From the NCBI GenBank assembly GCA_000231825.2, contig JH720401.1:39263-102983 (forward strand): a DNA stretch of 63,721 nt, given 5' to 3'. The position numbers and the translations under genes are program-made. Shown in pieces: positions 53,843 to 63,721 of the stretch. Numbering within the stretch: position 1 is the first letter of the stretch; every line of letters starts with the position of its first letter. This DNA is from Tetrahymena elliotti 4EA. Taxonomy: Eukaryota; Ciliophora; Oligohymenophorea; Hymenostomatida; Tetrahymenidae. The notes beneath the pieces are model-generated. The model was not told the origin of the DNA. It made no database searches and worked only from the letters and a program-made list of their open reading frames with translations.

Positions 53843-54898
53843 TTTTTATTTCTAATTAATTTTTTTGTTTGGAATTTCTACTAATTTAACAGCTATTTTT
53901 TTAATCATAAAATAATATATTTGTTAACATGTTTAAAAATCTAAGTTATTACTACATTTGATTTAATTAATACATATTTCAAAACTCATCAACATAAAAA
54001 CATCTTTTTATTGTTTAAATTTTGTTAGTTTTTTATTAAAAATTATTTATTTTAATTTTTGAGCTAAAAGTGTTAAATTAAAAATAGCTCTGAAGAAAAT
54101 TCTTCCTTTTTTTAATATTGTTTTTTAAACACTTTATCAGATTTTTAAAATTTATTTTTTTTGATTCATTTAGAATTTATTATAAAAAAAATACTTTTTT
54201 TTAGTTTCTTTAAATATTATAATTTAATAACTCATATTGTATTTTTTAAGTATTCAGAATAATATTTTTTGTTTATTTTTTCCATAAAAAATATCAAGAT
54301 ATTTTTCGAAATCCTTAATTAATTATTGTTTTGAGAAAATAATAAATTTTTTTTTTTACATTAAATTTGTAAAATGAAAAGTAGTTATTTATTTAACATA
54401 TTAATACTTTTTTTAAAATTCAATATTATAAACTATTGAATTCTTATTTTTACTAATTAAAACATAAATCTTCTTTTATTTTAATACTTCTCTTTTATCT
54501 CAGAAAATTATTATAATTGAGAATCAAAATAATTAATTTAATTTCAAAAAAATTAAAAATCTTTTTCTAAAAAGAAATAATTTGAAATGATACATTTTAT
54601 TAAAAAATATCTTATATTCTTTGATTTTTGAAAGAATTTCAATAAAAAAATAGAAATTTTCAATAAAGAGGAATTAGTGTTAAATTTTAATAATTTCTTA
54701 AAATAATTGTATTAAGAAAGAAATAATAAAACATAAGTTAGTATACCACGTATTAAATATTCATATTTTAAAAAATAGTTAAAATGCATTTATTTTCAAA
54801 ATAAGATATTTTAGATATTTTGTTTTCAATCAAATTTTTTATTTTTATTAAAAATTTAATTAAATTAAAACACAAGTTAGAAATTTATATAGCTTAAA
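53843..54898. other. Intergenic, divergent promoter region
   Basis: About 1.06 kb of extremely AT-rich DNA (long T and A runs) between divergent genes. No conserved frame seen. Confidence 0.65.
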
Positions 54899-56719
54899 AT
54901 GGCTTTAGAGTAAATTAATAATATAGATTAAGTAGAAAAATATCCCTTAGTTTACATAGCTATAGGTATCATTCGATAGTAGTGCCAGATTATCTAATAA
55001 TTTTTAACATATTAGGTATTTAGATAGTATTTTATTTGATAGATCAGGTTCTAAACTACTTGCAGCTAACCTACTCATAAGTAGACTAATTATGTTTAGA
55101 TAAAAGGATTTTCAATTTATTATTTTACAATTAAAAAGAAAAGAGATAGACCTAAAGAAATTAAATAGCTTGGATTCACTGAAAGAGAGTTTGTCCTTTC
55201 CTAAGTTTACTCTTTTGATAAACTGTATATTAAATAATAATCATTTTTAGATATAAATGTTATTTTAATTCATTATCAATTAGTGTTTTCGGTAGCATCT
55301 CAAGCGCTTTTAGCTAAGGAATTAAAATAGCATTTTTACTTAGCTATTTGAATCCTTTCATTTGGGAAAATGTCTCTAATTTATTGCCATTTATCAACAA
55401 AGAGAGTGAAGTAAATTATATTTTATTCACTTCATTGTCTTATTTTTTAATCATTTTTAGTTTTAAAATGCTTTTGGATTTTTACTTGTCCACTCTGTGT
55501 TAGATTAGGTATTAGAAACTCCTTTCAATTACTTCTAAACCTTCATTTTAGAACAAAGATATGGTTTCAACAAAACTACATTAAAAACATTTATTACTGA
55601 TATCATCAAGACCAATATTATCAATTAAATTATCACAGCCATTCTACTTATTGGTTACCTTAAAGTGGTTGAGTTTGGAGGACAATATTTCTATTTTTAT
55701 GTAATATATTATTTTTATAAATAAAATATTTATCTTTTGAAATGTTAAAATAATGTTTTTGCAAATATAATAGGCTTTGATTTTTGTTTTAGTTGTCATT
55801 TTCTTAATGATGCTTATTTACCCTAATTATATTGCCCCTCTTTTCAACAAATATGAAGAATTACCTGAAGGAGAACTTAAAGAAGGAATTAATAAATTGG
55901 CTGAATTAAATAACTTCCCTCTTACTAAAATCTATTCTGTAGATGGATCTTAAAGAAGTTCTCACTCAAATGCCTACTTCTTTGGATTTGGAAAGAATAA
56001 AAGAATTGTTTTGTATGACACTTTAATTAACTAACTCAATCATCAAGAAATATATGCTGTTTTATGCCATGAAATTGGACATTGGAAATATTCACATACT
56101 TTCAAGCATTTAGGCGCTCTCATGGTATTAAAAATAATATAAAATTTCAAAACTGATTATTTTTTAATATAAATTAGATTAGAGTTTTTGCTTTCTTCTA
56201 CTTATTTTCTTTCGTCATTTACAATGACAGTTTCTTTGTTAGCTTTGGATATTCTTAGAAATCTGTAATTTAATTTATTTTGTCTCCTGATAAAAAAATT
56301 AAAAATTTTATTTTACTATATAAAAGGTTTTTATTGGAACATATTTGTTTGTTGAATTCTTCGTACCTGTAAGCCACTTATATATTTCTATTAGAATACA
56401 TTAACTTCTATTTTTATTTAGATTAACACCTTGATGAATGTTATCACTATGACTATGAGCAGAAGATACGAATTCTAGGCTGATGACTATGCTTTCTAAA
56501 TGGGATATGCTAAACAACTTTATGTTGGTTTGATTAAAATGTTTAAAGAAAATGCTGGTAATCTCCTCCCTCATCCTATGTAAATTACAAACACTTTCTC
56601 AATATTAATTAATTTTTTAACAATATTATAAAATTAGATACTCTTGGTATCATTACTCTCACCCTCCTCTTAAAGAACGTTTAGAATAAATTGAAAATTT
56701 AGTAAAAAAGATTAATTGA
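54899..56719 (+). CDS. STE24: CAAX prenyl protease 1 (STE24/ZMPSTE24)
   Basis: ER/inner-nuclear-membrane zinc metalloprotease that trims prenylated CAAX proteins. Multi-exon; the first five exons begin at 54899, 55016, 55139, 55284 and 55461 and join in phase. N-terminal helices (LVYIAIGIQIVFYLIDQVL) lead to KRDRPKEIKQLGFTEREFVL, the family's LPKTLEGV-type region, then LEQRYGFNKTTLKTFITDI. The catalytic zinc motif HEIGHW lies at 56068-56085, preceded by DGSQRSSHSNAYFFGFGKNK, a STE24 signature. The third zinc ligand is in RRYEFQADDYAFQMGY. The C-terminus WYHYSHPPLKERLEQIENL is characteristic. All active-site residues are intact. Confidence 0.96.
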
Positions 56720-57063
56720 GTAATTATTTAAAATGAGAAAGAATCAAGGAATAAATAGAAAAATAATTAATATTATTTTTAGAGAAGTGTTAATAATACT
56801 TTATTTTATATTTAAATTTCATGTTTTAAAGTAAATTTCAAAAGAGTATATTTAAATGTTGCTAATATGTTTTCATTAATAATATGATTTATTCTAGAAA
56901 TACCCTTTAAGAATTAGTTTTTTATTCTATATAGAATGTAAATAAATTAAATCATATTATTTGTATTAACGAAAATTTTAATTAGATAGAAGATATAATA
57001 CTTTAAGAATACTTTTTTAATTCATTTCTGAAATTTAAATAAAACTACAATAAAATTGATAAA
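56720..57063. other. Intergenic
   Basis: 344 bp AT-rich spacer between two plus-strand genes. A short upstream frame from the ATG near 56938 ends quickly and is not supported. Confidence 0.55.
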
Positions 57064-57336
57064 ATGAATATTGATATTGTAGAAATTGAAAATATGAGAT
57101 AGGCGCTGTAAAAGTATTTCGAAACTGGTCCTATTTAGGCGTTGAAAATTTTAAATATTCTTTCTAAAGCTAAATTAGAAAGAAATGTATTAATTGGAAG
57201 TAAAATTACATCAACTGTAGCAACTTTATCGAAAAAACTAGCTAACAGCGATGATGAAGATGATGTTGAAGTTGCAGATTTATGCTCAAAGCTTACATGT
57301 AAATGGAAGAGAATTTTTGAAAAGAAAAGGTATTGA
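57064..57336 (+). CDS. Small stand-alone TFIIS N-terminal (TFS2N/LW) domain protein
   Basis: Predicted nuclear protein-binding domain of the kind found in TFIIS, Elongin A, Med26 and IWS1, where it binds disordered partners in transcription elongation. Single exon of 273 nt (90 residues), ATG 57064 to TGA 57334-57336; the first 26 codons include TAG and TAA glutamines (RQALQKYFETGPIQALKIL). The fold pattern is ALKILNILSKAKLERNVLIGSKITSTVATLSKKL, an acidic loop NSDDEDDVEVADL, and the closing helix SKLTCKWKRIFEKK with the conserved K-W-K. No polymerase-binding or zinc-ribbon domain follows; the protein is only the N-domain. A missed upstream exon is possible, but no clean acceptor is evident. 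Confidence 0.72.
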
Positions 57337-58509
57337 AAAAAACCTTTCTATATCTAAGATGGGTTAATACTTATTATTTATTTGTTGATATATTATCTAT
57401 ATTCATCATAATTGTAGTGGTGTTTTTAATTTTTTATCTATGAAATTATCTTCAAGCAGATTAGCAAGATTCGAAGTTCTATTTTTAAAAATTTTTCTTA
57501 AGATTTTATTCATTTTATGTTGTCAAATCCCTAAAAAATTCTATTTTATACACGTTTTAGTAAAGAACAATAACAAAAAAAGACTAACAAATTTGTTAAA
57601 TATGTTTATAAGTTAATTAAAATTATAAAATTTATTAAATTTGTCCGAGAACATTATAATATATTTTATCAAAATTTTACTAAAACAAATAATATTACTA
57701 TTATTTCATTTAAATATATCATTTCAACCAAATGATCTTTTAGCTTGTTAGACATCATCTATTATATATTTTGTTTAATAATTACAATCCATGAATATAT
57801 TTAATAATTGAAATAAATCTTTAACATAATTGGATTTAAAAAAAATAAAATTAATATAAAAAGGTTATATTTGTAAAACTGATACATTCTTTCAAACAAA
57901 AATATCCACTTTATTCAATACATTAAATTAATAATAAAAAAAATCTCCTATTTTTCCTTAAAAACTCTTATTTTCAAATCAAATTGATTTACCATAAAAA
58001 GTAAATATTCACAAAATAAAAATTAAATCTTTCTTTTGAAAAGATGATAATATAAAAAAAGAATTCATAAAAGAATTTGGATGAAAAGTTATTTAAAAAA
58101 AATGTGTAATTTAAATTAATGAGATTTTTGGAAACTGAGATATTCAATAATAAGAATTAAGATTTGTTACAATTTAATAAAATAATTTTATATTTAAAAG
58201 CAATAATTATTAATTTATTTGTTTAATTTAATAATAAATGAAAATGATAATAATCCAATCTCACCACAAACCCAAAAAGAAATACCATAACTTCTACTTT
58301 TTGAGTCAAATTTTGTTAGAATTTTTCACTTATTTTAATAATTTGAAATTTTAAAGAAAATAAAAATAATAAAACTAGCTTCATAATTATCCATTCCTTC
58401 AGAAATTTAAGAATGGATATTTTATTTACTGAAACATAAAAAATATAATTACAAGATAGAAATTGATAAATTTCTATTTAATAATCAAAGGTAAACCATC
58501 TGATTATTT
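57337..58509. other. Intergenic, convergent 3' ends
   Basis: 1.2 kb AT-rich spacer between the TFIIS-N gene and the transposase gene. I see no terminal inverted repeat or second transposon end. Confidence 0.6.
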
Positions 58510-61500
58510 TCAATCAGAATCAATTTAGATTGTGGTCTTCCTTTTGACTATTTTAAAACGTTAATTATTGATGTATACAATATTGTTACCTTTTTATTTA
58601 ACTTATTCATTCTTTTACTGAATATTTTTACTTAGTCTGTTTGATGAGATAACGATTCTTTTTTTAGTTGGTCTAGGTATGTCTAAAAATCCTTCAAAAT
58701 CTTCATCTAAGTTTTAAGTATTATCATTAAATTAATTAACAATTATTTAAGATGATTATTCTCTAATTTTAAAGAATTCCTATAGATTGTCTTCTTCTTC
58801 TTCATCATCAATTATAACAAAATCTTAGCTATCTCTATTGAAGCTATTTTAATAGCTGTATTCAAATATTTTTTCATAAAACAAACTTGTCTCAGACTCA
58901 TCTTAACTTTCATCAATTTTAAATTTGTTTTTTTTAATTCTTCCTTTATATTTTACTTAGGGATTGTTTGTGTCTGACTCATGGTTCAAGTCTTGTTTTT
59001 TATTCTAATAACAAAGTTATTTAATATTCAAGCTAATAAATACTTTGAAACAATTTACTTATTCTCTTCTATAAATAAATAATTCTTCATCAGATGATGA
59101 AAATGAATAATCAGAAAAATCAACAGCATTGTTAAGTAGATTTTCGCAATCTTCAAGCTATTGAGGATAGCTTCTCTTTTTTTTCTTATCAGATCCTTAC
59201 TCTTACTTAACAATTATATTAGTTTTTTTTTTTTGTTATTCTAAGTTATTGCTGACTTCTTCTTCTTTTTTTTTGTCCAACTCAGTCATAGAATAAAAAA
59301 TAATCTCAGCTTTTTAGGCAAAAAAATTATTTTCTCCTAACACCTAACTTGAGTGAATAGAATCTTCATGATATTCCTATAATCTCTCTGTTACTTTTTT
59401 ATAATCTTCTTTAATTTCAAGATCAGATACCTCTTTCTCTTATTCTACTTCTTGGATGGCACTAAATGTAAAAGGTATTTCTGTGTAATGATTCCTAATT
59501 TTTTCTTCATTAAGAGTAGAATTGCTAGATTATATTTATATTGCTCTTTCTTCATCTTTTTCAATAATAGAAGAAGATATCTTTAGACTAAGTTGTCTAT
59601 TGGTTTTATTTAATTTATCAAAAACCCCATCTATCCAGATAAGGTCATCTTCCGTGTTATTATTTTTAAAATTTTCATCTTCACTTGTTTGGTCTAAAAG
59701 AATAAATCTTTTTTATAAATCTGCCTAAGACTATTTAAGCAAATTCATAAGACTTATGCTTTCTTAAAAGAATGGATGTTACTTAATTGAAGTTTTAGCA
59801 TCAAAAAATTCATTTATTTCATCTGTGTATTTCTTTTTTTTATCACTGCTAAAGATAGCATCGCAAGATTTGGTCTTGTTAAAGATTTAAGTTTTCTATT
59901 TTTTTATGATCTTTAATTATTTTTTGTTTCCTAAATTTTTTGAATAAGGCAATATAAAAATCTCAATCAAATAAAAAGATTTTTCTGAATGATATAAATT
60001 GTTCAAAATTTACTTTGCAAAGAATTTGAATTAGAAGAACTAAGGATTTAATTAGTTTTCATAAGAGTTGACTAATCATTTTGTAAAGTGGTTGAATTAT
60101 GTTTATTTTCAGAAAATGTATTATCTTCTAAAAATGGTTTATTACTTTTGTAATTATCTATTGTTACTGATTTTTTAAGAACTTATTTTGGTTTTTCTTT
60201 AGTTTGGCTTTAATTTTAATTTTTTTCATTGGGCTTAAGAATTTTATCATAAAAATCTGACAGCTTAACTAATTTTTTCTTCTTCTTACTTTCTGAACTC
60301 ACTTTTCTGCCATCTGTTCTCCTCTTTACAAACATATCTTCAACTACTTCCTCATATGATTTGCTAGCATGAAAATCATAGCACTTTATTTAAAGAAAAT
60401 TAATTTTATTATAATAAAATAAAATAAACTACTATATTATTTACTTAATTAAATCCAGATTAGCATATTGGGATTCTGACCTTAAAAATGTTAGAGCAAG
60501 TGCTGCAAGAAAAGAAAGTTAAATTTTTACATTCAATGCAGCACTTTTTTTTAGTACGAGACCTAACTAGAATGTGAGCAGAGTAGTCACAATTCTTCAT
60601 AATATGTAATTTCATTGCTTTTTCAAAAAATTACGGTATTTAATCTACTTCAGCTGACTTATCTTTCATCAATTGCTAAACTTTGATTGCCTGCTGACTT
60701 TTTGATGGACAATATCTATTATTATAATGATAAAATAACTATTAAATAAATTTAATTAAGATCTAATTTTTATTTAACCTGCATGCAAGTTCCTTGAATA
60801 ATTAAATTCTAAACTCTTTTTAAGAAATTTTAAATTTAGGACTTAAGTTAAAATTATAAAGAATATATGCATTCACAATTGCATTATCCATCATTCTGTA
60901 AAATACTGGTCTGTACCACTTCGTATTTTTCCTACAATTTCTGTAAGCAGCTAGATAGCTATTTCTCCTATCAACACCTCCTTTGTATTTATTATAGTAA
61001 GCGCTCTTAATTTAAAATTAAATTTATATATAAAAAATAAATTAATTTTAAAAACATGAATAACTAACTAATAAAATTTAATTTAAAAAAAATGAATTTA
61101 ATAAAAAAAATTTAATGAAAAAAAAAAATAAATAAAAAAAATAAATGAAAAAAAAAAATTTCTTAAAATTAAATATTCTAAAAAATATTTAAAATAAGTT
61201 TAAATTAAAATAAAATAAAACTGTTAAAAATAATTTTTTTTGGACTTATTTGCTACCTATAAATTTTGCTCTTTAAATATATCTCTGTCTTCTTTAATGT
61301 AAGCAAGAACTCTCCAGAACTATTTATAGAAATCTTTGAGCATATATTGTAAAATTAAAAAGAATATTTTACATCATCTTTGACCTTTTTTTAATCTATG
61401 AAGTTAGACATTAAACAAATTTCTTTATCATTGGTTCCTCTGAAGAATATAGCCAAGTTTATATCACCTTATAGGTAAGACAAAACCTGAAATTTTTAAT

Positions 61501-63216
61501 GATCAATTAATTAACAAATTTTTTGATGAAAATGTATTTGCTAACCTTATTTTAATGCACTTCCATGATTTGAGAGAGGAGATTAGGAGGTAATTTTAGA
61601 CGTCCTATTCTCATAGTACCTAGAGCTCCTAAAGATTTTTATTTCATTAAGAAAAACAAAGTAGGACTATTATAGTAATTATCCATAACTACTTTATGGA
61701 ATCTTCCTTCGTAATCTTTAAGTAAATTTAGTACAACTGTTATTATCAAAAATATTTAATATTGCCTGATATTTTAAAATATTTAAAGAAACCTTCATTC
61801 GTTTTTGAAAGTGTAACTTCTGGGAATTCTTCATTTTCATGATTTCCATAATAGAGCTGAGTTTCTAAAGTATAAGCATTTTGTGAGTCGCAACATACAT
61901 ATTCTTTGATACCAAACTAAATTATTAAATAATTAATTTTTTAAATAAACAAATAATTAACTAAAATATACTTTATCAGGTTTATCGGGATTGTAGACCT
62001 TAAAAGCTACTCTACCATTAAACGGAATCATACCTTCATCAATCGCTAAAAATTCTCCTGGATAATAGTATTTTTTGAAATTTTCATTTAAAATTTCCAT
62101 GTATTTTCTCACTTTTCCAATAGGATCACTTCTGATTTTAGGGTCTTCATTATCAGCTAAGTGTAAGTGCTTGTCTATTTATTCGAATCTAGACTACCTC
62201 ATTATGCAGGCAATATCACTGTTAATGTAATTTTTTCTTTTCCAATAATCTAATTTTGAAAATAAACATTTCAATAAACTAATTTGAAGGTACATAATTT
62301 AAGTTTACTTAGTAATTAAATAAATATAAAATTATGAACCTTTCACAGACTTCATTTTTGATATGCCCATGAATATTAATATTGATAGATAGGCATCTAA
62401 ATCTATTGCATCTATGTCTAGAGATTCTCTTGGAAGGATTTTATCTGGTGGTAAATTATTTTAGGCTTCTTCATACTTTTGGTGCTTATAACGATTGGTT
62501 TCTTCAATAATTAACTTGTAAATTCTGTCATCAAAAAACATTCTAAAGAGATGATAAGGAGAATGAGGGACATTAGATGGAATAAAATCCTAATAGAAAA
62601 ATGACTTAAAGTTAATCAAATTAGTGTATTAACTTTACTCTATTCAAGTCTTTGTCAAATTTTGTCCTCATATAAAAAGTTTTCGGAACTTGATCCGCAC
62701 TATAAATTCTTCTCCATTCATCTTCAATTAAATCATCTTCTTTATACTGCTGTCTTAACTTATTTTTTAAAATTTTATTATTGTTAAAAACTTAAAACCA
62801 TTTCTTTTACTTTATTCTCTTTAGAGAATTCTGTCCATCTCTTTTCCACTTCCTTTTCTGTACACAAAATTTTTTAAAAAAATAATAAATTTGAGCTAAA
62901 AATACCAGTTAAAGGCTTCTTCGCATCTTCCCCTTCCTAGAATTATTTCCTTTTTCTTGCTTTTCTAACTTTCTTTTGCTTTTCTACTAAGTAAACATCG
63001 TTCTTTTTAGTTCTGACAATATACTGCTCAGGTTAACCTATTTTTATGATGAAGTTTATTTTTTTTTATAAAAACCCTAAAAGTACCTTCATATGTTCTT
63101 TTTTACCCTAATTTTTTAACACTCCCATCATCATACATTACCACTGGCTAGCCATCCTTATCTAAAGGCTAGTAAAATTTCATTTTATCAAGAGGAGTAT
63201 TAATATCTCTCTTCAT
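58510..63216 (-). CDS. Domesticated piggyBac-family transposase with intact DDD triad and long acidic C-terminal extension
   Basis: Fifteen exons (63216-63087, 63037-62906, 62857-62811, 62749-62639, 62589-62340, 62249-61972, 61916-61793, 61736-61546, 61486-61373, 61319-61257, 61005-60779, 60715-60445, 60383-60014, 59930-59059, 59004-58510) join in phase to 3675 nt, 1224 residues. The DDE_Tnp_1_7 core holds three catalytic aspartates: FLAIDEGM (D294), VVMDNYYNS (D376) and GGVDRRNS (D492). NPDKPDKFGIKEYVCCDS and CRKNTKWYRPVFYRMMDN are piggyBac landmarks. A cysteine-rich zinc domain follows (about 600-651: CCIEC, CSTC, PIC, CYDFH). Residues 660-1224 are a Lys/Ser then Asp/Glu-rich tail absent from insect piggyBac. 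Multiple introns, TAA/TAG glutamines and no visible inverted repeats show a host gene. Ciliate piggyBac proteins (Tetrahymena TPB2, TPB1/6/7) cut internal eliminated sequences; which orthologue this is cannot be decided here. Confidence 0.93.
61082..61170. repeat. A-rich low-complexity tract in a transposase intron
   Basis: Within the 251-nt intron 61006-61256 the plus strand is almost only A with scattered T and ATG/AAT interruptions. This is the longest near-homopolymer stretch noted and makes that intron longer than its neighbours. Confidence 0.6.
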
Positions 63217-63721
63217 TTCCGTGAAAAACAAAATAAACTAATAAAAAAAACTTTGTTTTATACAAATTAATAAAAAAAGAGGTGGATTCTCAGCATTTAA
63301 TCATTATTTTAATAAAACTTCTATCCCTTCTACCCCTTTTTTAAAAATAATAAAAAATATTGAAAAAAAATCAACATCTTTTTCACTAAAAGTAACCCTT
63401 GTATAACAAACATTATATTTAAAGCTTTTCAAGATTATTAATTCAGTTCTAAATAAGACTCTCATAATTTTTAAGTAAGTGAAATAGTTTGAGCTTATTT
63501 AATAGATGTTCTATTCTATCAAATTTTAGTTAAAAAAATCAAAAGAACATGAATAATAATTACTTAATTTATTTTAAGAAAAATGTTTATTTTTTTGTAA
63601 ACTGTGGCGTTTGTGAATTTTCTATTTTAAGTTTCTCAAATAAGTTAAAAATATTGTTTTTCATAAAAATTAATTACTTTTTTATTAATCACATCATTAT
63701 TACTTTTAAATCAACTTAATT
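63217..63721. other. Upstream flank of the transposase gene
   Basis: 505 bp AT-rich sequence to the right edge, presumably the transposase promoter. No gene or inverted repeat recognised. Confidence 0.55.

Noticed and set aside
58510..59930. A separate acidic-protein gene next to the transposase
   Set aside because: Intron 59931-60013 has good GT/AG ends and restores the transposase frame exactly, so it is the C-terminus of the same protein.
57337..63721. Terminal inverted repeats or TTAA duplication around the piggyBac gene
   Set aside because: TTAA is everywhere in this AT-rich DNA and no matching inverted ends were visible; the gene looks domesticated.
1..63721. tRNA, rRNA, snRNA, CRISPR, telomere (CCCCAA) repeats and the chromosome-breakage 15-mer
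   Set aside because: Looked for by eye on both strands and not found. A covariance-model scan for tRNAs and snRNAs would be needed to exclude divergent copies.

Overview
The window reads as macronuclear-type DNA of a ciliate, most likely Tetrahymena (T. thermophila or a close relative). It is very AT-rich. Every well-supported gene uses in-frame TAA and TAG as sense codons, consistent with glutamine, and ends only at TGA. Introns are short, AT-rich and GT..AG. Several families typical of Tetrahymena are present: leishmanolysin-like surface protease, TmcB-like PAS membrane protein, a giant cysteine-containing membrane protein, and a domesticated piggyBac transposase. I saw no tRNA, rRNA, CRISPR array, telomeric repeat or chromosome-breakage motif.

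Layout. 1-2949 (-): leishmanolysin-like metalloprotease, 3' end cut by the window edge. 4886-10813 (+): TmcB-like PAS membrane protein. 11509-12705 (-): PCNA, with an unusual GC-rich, palindrome-bearing upstream region. 13448-15482 (-): unknown Q/N/S-rich protein. 16254-16895 (-): ISCA2-type mitochondrial Fe-S protein. 17254-18543 (-): TPR protein. 18777-28548 (-): giant membrane protein. 30247-31464 (+): arrestin-like protein. 31785-32942 (-): p24/emp24 cargo receptor. 33389-35741 (-): ankyrin-DHHC palmitoyltransferase. 36424-37038 (-): NOL12/RRP17-like rRNA-processing protein. 38440-41743 (+): kelch-PPP phosphatase homologue that looks catalytically dead. 42640-45076 (-): ankyrin protein. 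45417-47270 (+): ULK/ATG1-like kinase. 47642-49200 (-): plant-type vacuolar sorting receptor. 49851-51837 (+): DMT/EamA transporter. 52367-53842 (-): coiled-coil protein. 54899-56719 (+): STE24 CAAX protease. 57064-57336 (+): tiny TFIIS N-domain protein. 58510-63216 (-): 15-exon piggyBac transposase, 1224 residues by my splice model.

The genes are independent eukaryotic transcription units, not an operon. Several belong to the endomembrane system (p24, vacuolar sorting receptor, DHHC enzyme, arrestin, STE24, large surface proteins). PCNA and the transposase concern DNA replication and, by inference, programmed genome rearrangement. The two most notable items are the intact domesticated piggyBac with an acidic SUMO-interaction-like tail, and the kelch pseudophosphatase that has lost four of six metal ligands. 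Where coding lengths and splice phases were summed exactly this is stated; other exon boundaries are approximate.
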